From assembly GCA_014376585.1 (NCBI GenBank), contig JACMRG010000303.1:1-60887 (forward strand): a stretch of 60,887 nt of DNA, given 5' to 3'. The notes below the pieces were generated by a model. That model made no database searches. It worked only from the letters and a program-made list of their open reading frames with translations, and was not told where the DNA came from. The position numbers and the translations under genes are program-made. Origin of the DNA: Opitutaceae bacterium. Its GTDB lineage: Bacteria; Verrucomicrobiota; Verrucomicrobiia; Opitutales; Opitutaceae. Shown one piece after another: positions 54,638 through 60,887 of this stretch. How positions within the stretch are numbered: the stretch's first letter is position 1; every line of letters starts with the position of its first letter.

Positions 54638-56203
54638 GTGTCGAAGAAGTTGAAGAACATCGGTCTGATCTCGCTGCTCACCACGGTGTCGCGCGTGCTC
54701 GGTCTGGTGCGTGATCAACTCAGCGCATGGATCTTCGGAGCGGCCGAGTTGAATTCGGCCTTCGTCACCGCTTTTCGTATTCCTAATCTTTTTCGACGGC
54801 TACTGGGTGAGGGCTCGCTCACCGCGGCGTTCGTCCCGACCCTGCAGGAGGAAATAAGGGAGCGCGGGCGACCGGGCGCATTCGATCTGCTCAGCAACGT
54901 CGTGAGCTGGCTTTTCGTGGTGGCGGGCGGGCTTGGTCTCTTCGCGATTCTTTTGTGCAGTCAGTCACGGCTGCTGCCCGGCCACGATTCGAAATGGTAT
55001 CTCGCGGCGGATCTTACGGCGGTGCTCTTTCCCTATGTCGTCATGATCTGCGTGGCGGCGGCGCTCAACGCCACACTCAACGTCTTCGAGCATTTCATCG
55101 AGCCTGCGCTCTCGCCGATTTGGCTTAATCTTACGATGATCGCGACCCTCGGTGGCGCGGGTTGGAATCTGGCGCACACGGATGAGGGCCGGATGAGGTG
55201 GTTGTGCGCGGGTGTGCTGCTCGGCGGTTTTTTTCAGCTGGCGGTGCCTGCGGTCGTGCTCATCCGGCTCGGCTGGCGTCCGCGGCCCGATCTCGCCCTC
55301 TCACCGCGCGTGCGGGAGATCGGCGCGCTTATGCTGCCGGGGCTTTGGGGCACGGCGATCTATCAGGTAAACGTGCTGATTTCGGGCCTGTTTGCCTATT
55401 CGATCAACGACTCGGCCGCATCGCTGCTTTATTACGCGAACCGTCTCATGGAATTGCCGATCGGCGTCTTCGCCATCGCGGTGGCAACGGTGGTTTATCC
55501 CTTGATTGCGCGTCACGCCGCCGAAAGGAATTTTGCCGGGATGGCCGACGATTATCGCAAGGGCGTGCGGCTGATTTTACTCGTCAACATCCCTGCGGCG
55601 GTGGGTTTGGTGCTATTGAGCGAGCCCATCGTGCGCCTGCTGTTTCAGCACGGTAAGTTTACCGCCGAGGCGACCGCCGCGATGGTGCCGCTGCTGGCGA
55701 TCTTTGCCTTGGGCCTGCCGTTTTTCTCCGTGGTCAGTCTGACTACGCGTGCGTTCTACGCGGTCAAAGATACGATGACCCCGGTGAAAGTTTCGACGCT
55801 GAGCTTTGTGATCAACGTCGCTCTTAGCTGGAGTCTGAAAGATGTGCTCGGCGCGCCGGGCCTGGTGTTGGCGAGCACGGCGGCGATCATGGCGCAGACG
55901 GTCGTGTTACAAATCGCGCTCGCGCGGCGGTTGCCTGGCATGGGCTTTGGCGACCTGTGGCGGACGCTGGGCAAAGTCGTGATCGCGACGATGGCGATGG
56001 GCGCGGTGGTTGCGGGCGGGTGGTGGGTCGCGCGGCACGAGCTGGACGGGGCGCGCTCGGGAGATGTCGTGGCCATCGGCGGATTGATTCCTTTGGGCGC
56101 GGCGGTTTACGCGGTCGTCCTTTGGCTTCTTAAAGTTGAGGGCCGGGAGGGATTCTCGGCGCTTACGACCAAGTGGAGCGCGAAATTTCGCAAAGCCGGG
56201 TGA
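54638..56203 (+). CDS. murJ: Lipid II flippase MurJ
   Basis: MurJ moves lipid II across the inner membrane. The 521-residue protein has about 14 hydrophobic segments of the MOP exporter fold. The family blocks are SLLTTVSRVLGLVRDQL, FRIPNLFRRLLGEGSLTAAFVP with its key Arg residues, and AFYAVKDTMTPVKVS. Of two possible starts, the GTG at 54638 (MSKKLKNIG) is preferred over the TTG at 54602, since the extra residues are not conserved. It completes the lipid II pathway begun in the dcw cluster 20 kb away. Confidence 0.95.
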   Translation: MSKKLKNIGLISLLTTVSRVLGLVRDQLSAWIFGAAELNSAFVTAFRIPNLFRRLLGEGSLTAAFVPTLQEEIRERGRPGAFDLLSNVVSWLFVVAGGLGLFAILLCSQSRLLPGHDSKWYLAADLTAVLFPYVVMICVAAALNATLNVFEHFIEPALSPIWLNLTMIATLGGAGWNLAHTDEGRMRWLCAGVLLGGFFQLAVPAVVLIRLGWRPRPDLALSPRVREIGALMLPGLWGTAIYQVNVLISGLFAYSINDSAASLLYYANRLMELPIGVFAIAVATVVYPLIARHAAERNFAGMADDYRKGVRLILLVNIPAAVGLVLLSEPIVRLLFQHGKFTAEATAAMVPLLAIFALGLPFFSVVSLTTRAFYAVKDTMTPVKVSTLSFVINVALSWSLKDVLGAPGLVLASTAAIMAQTVVLQIALARRLPGMGFGDLWRTLGKVVIATMAMGAVVAGGWWVARHELDGARSGDVVAIGGLIPLGAAVYAVVLWLLKVEGREGFSALTTKWSAKFRKAG

Positions 56204-56209
56204 TGCCGC

Positions 56210-57193
56210 GTGAAGCTTAAACTCGACTGGTTCCTCCTTGGAATGATCCTCGCCACGCTCCTCGCGTGGTGGGTTCCCGCACCGGGCGCGGCGGGCGGTT
56301 GGCTGCATCCGGAATTGCTGACCAAGGGCGGTGTGGCGCTGATCTTTTTCCTGCACGGCGTGGCGCTGTCCTTTGCCGCACTGAAGGCGGGCGCGCTGAA
56401 CTGGCGCCTGCACCTGCTCGTGCAGGGCAGCACGTTCCTGTTGTTTCCGTTGTTCGGATTTGTGTCGATGTGGGGATTGGCGGGGCACGTGCCGGCCGGG
56501 CTGACACTGGGTTTTTTTTACCTATGCGCATTGCCCTCGACCGTGTCTTCGTCAGTCGCCCTCACGGCGGCGGCGCGGGGCAACGTCGCAGGGGCGGTCT
56601 TTAACGCCACGCTCTCCAGCTTGCTGGGCGTGGTGCTGACGCCGTTGTGGGTCGGTGCGATTCTGCGCACCACAGGGCAGTCCGTCGCGCTGGGGCCGGT
56701 CATCGTCGATCTTTTGTGCTGGTTGGTGTTGCCGCTGGTATTGGGTCAGCTCGCGCGCCCTTGGCTCGCGACGTGGGCGCAGCGGCACAAGGCGCGCATC
56801 AACGTCGCTGATCGGGCGACCATCCTCGTGCTCGTTTATACGTCGTTCTGCGATTCCTTCCGGCAGGGCGTCTGGTCTGGCAACGGCCTGAGCAATCTGC
56901 TGCTGGTGATCGTCGGCACGGGCGCAATCTTCACTGTGGCCATGCTGGTCACCGGCTGGACGGCGCGGGCGCTGGGCTTCAGCCGCGAGGATCGCATCGC
57001 CGCGATGTTCTGCGGCTCGAAGAAAACTTTGGCCTCGGGCGAGCCCATGGCTAAATTCATCTTCGGCGCGTATCCCGCCATCGTCCTGATCCTGCTGCCT
57101 TTTATGGTCTATCACCCGTTGCAGCTCTTGATTTGTAGTTTTATGGCCGAGCAGTGGGCGAAGGATTCGGTGGGTTCAAAGCGAGTTTTTTGA
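56210..57193 (+). CDS. SBF-like (bile acid:sodium symporter family) transporter
   Basis: The protein has about nine or ten membrane segments and the layout of the SBF-like YfeH group: LTKGGVALIFFLHGVALSF, YLCALPSTVSSSVALTAAARGN (with the family's PST-x-SSSV motif), and FCGSKKTLASGEPMAKFIF. The substrate is not known; the group differs from true bile-acid carriers. The start is a GTG at 56210, seven bases after murJ, so it may share the murJ transcript. The length of 327 residues is normal. Confidence 0.88.
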   Translation: MKLKLDWFLLGMILATLLAWWVPAPGAAGGWLHPELLTKGGVALIFFLHGVALSFAALKAGALNWRLHLLVQGSTFLLFPLFGFVSMWGLAGHVPAGLTLGFFYLCALPSTVSSSVALTAAARGNVAGAVFNATLSSLLGVVLTPLWVGAILRTTGQSVALGPVIVDLLCWLVLPLVLGQLARPWLATWAQRHKARINVADRATILVLVYTSFCDSFRQGVWSGNGLSNLLLVIVGTGAIFTVAMLVTGWTARALGFSREDRIAAMFCGSKKTLASGEPMAKFIFGAYPAIVLILLPFMVYHPLQLLICSFMAEQWAKDSVGSKRVF

Positions 57194-57197
57194 AAAA

Positions 57198-57760
57198 GGA
57201 GTCCTCCCGCTCGGCGCCCTCGTGAAGGTCAGCGAAACCCACGGCCCCGACCACGTGATGCGCCACAGCGGCGATCCCGCCGCTGAGATCACCGGGCGCC
57301 GCCACCCCCGGCTTCAGCTCGGGTCAAGCTGAGGCGATCATCGAGAAACGCGCCAAGGAAACTCTTTCCAAGGGCATGGTCTTCGATTGGACCGAACCCG
57401 CGTTCTAGAAAATCATCGCTGGCAACACGGGCGTTTACATTTTCCCGCTCAGCATCCTCTTGGTTTTCCTCGTTCTCACCGCGCACTACGAGAGCTTCCG
57501 CCTCCGCGTTCGCCGTTATCTCGTCGTCCCGATGGCGCTCTTTTCCGCGCTGTTCGGCCTCTGGGCCACGCAGGTGAGAACAACGTCTTCACGCCAAACG
57601 GCCTTGCCGCCAAGAACGCGATCCTGATCGTCGGGTTCGCCGTGAAGCGTCGTGAGGAAGGCGCTTCCATCACCAACGCCGCGCTCGACGCCGCCCGCCT
57701 TCGCCTCCGTCCGATCTTGATGACCTTGATCGTTTTTTTCGCCGGGGCCGGAGCGAGCCC
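57198..57760 (+). pseudogene. Fragment of an RND efflux permease (AcrB/HAE1 type), frameshifted
   Basis: The stretch matches the last third of AcrB-like pumps in order, but in changing frames. LVKVSETHGPDHVMRHSG is in one frame to about 57296. [11 protein letters not shown] to [11 protein letters not shown] follows in another, with an in-frame TAG at 57406. From about 57573 the first frame resumes with GENNVFTPN, then [21 protein letters not shown] and [14 protein letters not shown]. Part of the membrane segment between NVF and GLAAKN is missing, and both ends of the gene are absent. It is a decayed gene with no likely function. Confidence 0.88.
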
Positions 57761-58102
57761 GGCCTCACGCAAAGGGCGCGGAGTGCGTAACGGTGATTCG
57801 GGCGTGGCGCGTTGGGCGGACTGGGCGTGACAGCGAACCGGGCCGGGAACCTTCGCCGTAAAAATTCAGTTGCCGCGAATAACGCGAATGGTCGCCAATG
57901 AAAAAGTTAGAAACGAACGCTCACCAAACAGTGGACTTTAGGGATGGCTAACGGATTTGGTTTTGCATCTAAAAATTGCTTCCGTTCGCGTGATTCGCGG
58001 GGAGTCTTCTGCGTCGTTCCGGCTTAACCGGGTCGTCTCTCGGCCGGGGCGTGTTGCCGCCGTTGCGTTTTGTGCCGGCTGGCCAAGCTTTCGGTGCCAA
58101 CC
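57761..58102. other. 342 bp intergenic region with an imperfect inverted repeat
   Basis: No protein gene is supported here. Arms at 57872-57891 and 57982-58001 (GCCGCGAATAACGCG and its partner ending TGATTCGCGGG) pair at 17 of 20 positions across a 90-base AT-richer gap. This is another dispersed-looking palindrome. The rest shows no RNA gene or clear promoter that I can support. Confidence 0.5.
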
Positions 58103-58753
58103 ATGCATCCTATTTCAGCCGACGCCCTCCTTCACGCGCTCAATTGGCGCTATGCCACGCGAAAGTTCGATCCGTCTCGCATCATCGGTGGCGACACGTG
58201 GCACGCGCTGGAGCAGTCGCTCGTCCTGACTGCGTCCTCGATGGGCATCCAGCCTTGGAAATTTTTCGTTGTCACAGATCCGGCGGTGAAGGCCCTGCTC
58301 CGGCCGGCCGCATGGAATCAGAGTCAGGTGACGGATTGCTCGCACTTCGTCGTTATGACGGTGCGCCGCGATCTCGGGGCCGAACACGTGGATCGTCACA
58401 TCGTCCGCATGGGCGAGATCCACGGAGTGGCACCCGATTCCCTGGGCAAGTTTCGCCAGATGGCGATGGGCAATCTCGACAAGGCGCGCGCCGGCGGGAC
58501 GCTCGACACATGGCAACAGCACCAGGTTTATATCGCGCTCGGGCAGTTGCTGGCGGCAGCAGCGGTCCTGGGTGTCGATACCTGTCCGATGGAAGGGTTC
58601 GCGCCGGAGAAGTTTGACGAGATCCTGGGCCTGGCCGGCACTGATTACGCCTGTGTCGTCGCTTGCGCCGCCGGCTACCGTGCGGCCGATGATCCCGGCG
58701 CGGCGCGAAAAAAAGTGCGCTTCAAGACAGAGGATGTGATCGTGCGGATTTAG
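58103..58753 (+). CDS. Nitroreductase family NAD(P)H-dependent oxidoreductase
   Basis: Flavin (FMN) enzymes of this family reduce nitro groups, quinones or similar compounds. The 216-residue protein has the NfsB/YfkO-like layout: LNWRYATRKFDPSR with FMN-binding Arg residues near the N-terminus, SLVLTASSMGIQPWKFFVV, and LGVDTCPMEGFAPEKFDEIL. The ATG at 58103 is chosen over a longer frame from 58070 because MHPISADAL begins the first helix. The physiological substrate is unknown. It stands alone between a decayed pump and rluE. Confidence 0.9.
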   Translation: MHPISADALLHALNWRYATRKFDPSRIIGGDTWHALEQSLVLTASSMGIQPWKFFVVTDPAVKALLRPAAWNQSQVTDCSHFVVMTVRRDLGAEHVDRHIVRMGEIHGVAPDSLGKFRQMAMGNLDKARAGGTLDTWQQHQVYIALGQLLAAAAVLGVDTCPMEGFAPEKFDEILGLAGTDYACVVACAAGYRAADDPGAARKKVRFKTEDVIVRI

Positions 58754-58868
58754 GGCGGCTTTGCTGGGTCCGGCGCCGGGATTGCCGCCTGGGTGGCGAG
58801 CCGGCTTCCGGCGAGCCGTGCGGCGCGGCTCGATCTGTTGGAGACGTTGAGCGCGGGTTGAGTCGAAA

Positions 58869-59444
58869 CTACCCGCCGCTGAAAACGATTTTGCGTTCGT
58901 CTGCGCTGAGCTCGCGCCATTTGCCGGGAGCGAGATCACCGACAGAAAATTCGCCGATGCGGGCGCGCGCGAGGCGGAGGGTGGGGTGGCCCACGGCGGC
59001 GGTCATGCGGCGGACTTGGCGGTTTTTGCCTTCGACGAGTTCGAGGGCGAGCCAGCGGTCGGGGATGGATTTGCGCACGCGGATGGGCGGAGTGCGTGGC
59101 ACCATCTCGGGCTGAGGATCGAGCAGGCGGGCGCGGCAGGGGAGCGTGCGATAGTTTTCGATGGCGATGCCGCCGCGGGCGAGGCGGTCGAGGGTGTCGG
59201 CGGAGGGGATGCCTTCGACTTGCGCCCAGTATTCGCGGCGGTGGGCGTAGCGCGGATCAAGCAAACTAGAGTTAAGACCGGGTTCGTCGCTTAAGAGCAG
59301 GAGGCCCTCGCTGTCGGCGTCGAGGCGGCCGAGCGCATAAACACCGGCGGGCAAACCGAATTCGGCGAGGGTCCGCCATTTCGAGCCGGGCTCGGGCGTG
59401 AACTGCGACAGGACGCCGTAAGGTTTGTTGAACGCGAGTAACAC
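58869..59444 (-). CDS. rluE: 23S rRNA pseudouridine synthase RluE
   Basis: The protein aligns in order with E. coli RluE, which modifies U2457 of 23S rRNA. It has LLAFNKPYGVLSQF, the catalytic Asp in ALGRLDADSEGLLLLSDE, VEGIPSADTLDRLARGG, PPIRVRKSIP and GKNRQVRRMTAAVGHPTLRL. It has no S4 domain, like RluE. The start is a GTG at 59444 and the length is 191 residues. It is divergent from the dehydrogenase gene with an 80 bp gap. Confidence 0.92.
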   Translation of the reverse strand: MLLAFNKPYGVLSQFTPEPGSKWRTLAEFGLPAGVYALGRLDADSEGLLLLSDEPGLNSSLLDPRYAHRREYWAQVEGIPSADTLDRLARGGIAIENYRTLPCRARLLDPQPEMVPRTPPIRVRKSIPDRWLALELVEGKNRQVRRMTAAVGHPTLRLARARIGEFSVGDLAPGKWRELSADERKIVFSGG

Positions 59445-59524
59445 ACCCGGAGTTGGTGGGGCGGAAGTGCCGGTCGCAAAACGAATCGGTTGCGGATGAT
59501 CGGGAGTGTGTTCACGTGTGCGGC

Positions 59525-60523
59525 ATGCAAGCGCTCCAGCTCACCGCAATCAATCAGCTCACTGTGGTCGATGTGCCCGCGCCCGTGCCGGCGGCGGGGG
59601 AGGCGGTGATCAGGTTGCAGGCGGCGGCGCTCAATCACCGCGACCTGTGGATCAAGCTGGGGCAATACGCGGGGCTCAAGTATCCCGCGCAGCCGGGCTC
59701 CGACGGTGCGGGTGTCGTGACGGCGCTCGGTGCTGGCGTGGAGGCGGCATGGTTGGGGCGTGAAGTGGTGATCAACCCGAGTTTTGGCTGGGGTCCGAGC
59801 GAGGCGACGCAGGGGAGCGAATTTTCGATCCTTGGTTTGCCCCGCGCGGGCACCTTGGCGCAGCAGATCGCGGTGCCCGTAGCCCAGCTTGCGGCCAAAC
59901 CGGCGCATCTGAGCTGGAACGAAGCCGCCGCCCTGCCGCTGGCGGGTTTGACCGCTTATCGCGCGCTGTTTGCCCGCGCGCACTTACGGGCGGGGGAGAA
60001 GGTGCTCATTTCGGGTGTCGGCGGCGGAGTGGCCTTGTTTGCTCTGCAGTTCGCCTTGGCGCAGGGCGCCGAGGTGTGGGTCACGTCGAGCAGCCCGGAC
60101 AAGATCGCCCGGGCGGTCGGGTTGGGTGCGCAGGGCGGCTTTGACTACACCGTCGATGGTTGGACCACCCATGTGGCCGCTCGGGTGCCCGGCGGCGGGT
60201 TCGATGTGATTGTGGACAGTGCGGGCGGGGTGGGCTTCGAGCACCTGATCGATCTCGCGGCGCCGGGCGGGCGGATCGTTTTATTCGGGGCGACGCGCGG
60301 GAATCCTCCGCTGCTGCCGATGCGAAAAGTGTTTTGGCGCAATATTTCGCTGCTCGGAACGACCATGGGGTCGCCGGCGGATTGGCGCGCGATGATGGAA
60401 TTCGTGGCCCTGCACCGGACCGTGCCGGTGGTGAGCGACGTGTTCCCGTTGTCGCATGCGGGCGAAGCGTTCGATCTGATGGAGCGCGGCGGGCAATTCG
60501 GGAAGATCGTGATAACGCCGTAA
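59525..60523 (+). CDS. Zinc-type alcohol dehydrogenase-like (MDR) oxidoreductase
   Basis: This is a medium-chain dehydrogenase/reductase of 332 residues. It has the GroES-like substrate domain (NHRDLWIKLGQYAG, PGSDGAGVVTALG) and a Rossmann fold with VLISGVGGGVALFALQFALAQG. The catalytic-zinc Cys of true alcohol dehydrogenases is absent: the residue after the first strand region is Asn/His (NHRD) rather than CxxD. A zinc-free quinone or enoyl reductase is therefore possible. The ATG at 59525 (MQALQLTAINQ) fits the family start. The frame is open to 59453. Confidence 0.85.
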   Translation: MQALQLTAINQLTVVDVPAPVPAAGEAVIRLQAAALNHRDLWIKLGQYAGLKYPAQPGSDGAGVVTALGAGVEAAWLGREVVINPSFGWGPSEATQGSEFSILGLPRAGTLAQQIAVPVAQLAAKPAHLSWNEAAALPLAGLTAYRALFARAHLRAGEKVLISGVGGGVALFALQFALAQGAEVWVTSSSPDKIARAVGLGAQGGFDYTVDGWTTHVAARVPGGGFDVIVDSAGGVGFEHLIDLAAPGGRIVLFGATRGNPPLLPMRKVFWRNISLLGTTMGSPADWRAMMEFVALHRTVPVVSDVFPLSHAGEAFDLMERGGQFGKIVITP

Positions 60524-60585
60524 GGGGAAAATCGCCGGATTCAGGCTTGGCGTGTAGCGGCGGGGCTGGGAAATTCGCGCCTTCC

Positions 60586-60887
60586 ATGAGCGATTCCTCC
60601 CACTTTTTTGCGTGTGTCATGGCCGGCGGCAGCGGTGAGCGGTTCTGGCCGATGAGCCGGGCGCGCATGCCAAAGCATCTGCTGAAGCTTTTTTCGGAGC
60701 GCACCTTGGTCGAGGAAACCGTGCGCCGGCTCGAAGGCGTGGTGCCGGCGGCGAATGTCTTTGTGCTCACCAACACCGCACAGCTCGCATCCACGCGAGC
60801 GGCGTTGGCGGGAGTCATTGCGGAGAAAAATATCGTCGCCGAGCCGGCGAAGCGCGACACCGCGACGGCGGGGGGGGTGGGGACGGC
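60586..60887 (+). CDS. Mannose-1-phosphate guanylyltransferase, 5' part
   Basis: Only about 100 residues lie in the window. The N-terminal signature VMAGGSGERFWPMSRARMPKH and the next block FVLTNTAQLA match GDP-mannose pyrophosphorylases (ManC/AlgA type), which make GDP-mannose for surface sugars. AEPAKRDTATAG near the end matches the family EPxxRnTA motif. The gene runs off the right edge, so the C-terminal isomerase domain of bifunctional forms cannot be judged. Confidence 0.88.
   Translation, partial: MSDSSHFFACVMAGGSGERFWPMSRARMPKHLLKLFSERTLVEETVRRLEGVVPAANVFVLTNTAQLASTRAALAGVIAEKNIVAEPAKRDTATAGGVGT

Overview
The window looks like chromosomal DNA of a Gram-negative, GC-rich member of the Verrucomicrobiota, most likely an Opitutaceae relative. 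The grounds are outer-membrane genes (bamA, a Skp/OmpH chaperone, lpxD), a meso-DAP-type MurE, the MEP isoprenoid pathway (ispD, ispE, a polyprenyl synthase), intergenic palindromes built on CACGGAT units, and a protein domain remembered as typical of secreted Opitutaceae proteins. The assignment is inferred from gene content only.

Layout. 1-2.6 kb: ispD and pyrF on the minus strand and a divergent ispE that carries an in-frame TGA. 2.6-4.6 kb: ptsI and a minus-strand tRNA-Asn. 4.7-7.6 kb: L25/ctc, pth, rpsF, ssb and rplI, with no rpsR. 7.6-13.4 kb: dnaB, bamA, skp/ompH and lpxD. 13.4-16.6 kb: prs, an HtrA-type protease and, on the minus strand, pyrE. 17-34.1 kb: a full division and cell-wall (dcw) cluster, mraZ, small ORF, rsmH, ftsL-like, ftsI, murE, murF, mraY, LysM protein, ftsW, murG, murB, ddl, ftsQ, ftsA, ftsZ. 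It is preceded by a clear MraZ operator and lacks murC and murD.

34.1-38.5 kb is an accessory island inserted between ftsZ and obg. It is visibly more AT-rich, has a decayed tyrosine recombinase at its left edge, and carries a secreted propeller-like protein, a methyltransferase fused to a domain normally found on secreted proteins, and a LuxR-type regulator without its phospho-acceptor Asp. This is the most unusual part of the window.

38.5-47.1 kb: obg, a small MshEN-like protein with a PilB/GspE ATPase, a TPR lipoprotein, a LysE exporter, mnmA (minus) and a GH13 glucan enzyme. 47.2-50.5 kb: gap, pgk and tpiA, with palindromic repeats between them and a strong terminator. 50.5-56.2 kb: a membrane-anchored hypothetical and a polyprenyl synthase (minus), then an FmdB-type zinc ribbon, two hypotheticals and murJ (plus). 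56.2-60.9 kb: an SBF-type transporter, a wrecked RND efflux permease, a nitroreductase, rluE (minus), a zinc-type dehydrogenase and the first 100 codons of a mannose-1-phosphate guanylyltransferase cut by the window end.

Most genes belong to envelope building: isoprenoid precursors feed the polyprenyl carrier, the dcw genes make and polymerise lipid II, MurJ flips it, and BamA, Skp, HtrA and LpxD serve the outer membrane.
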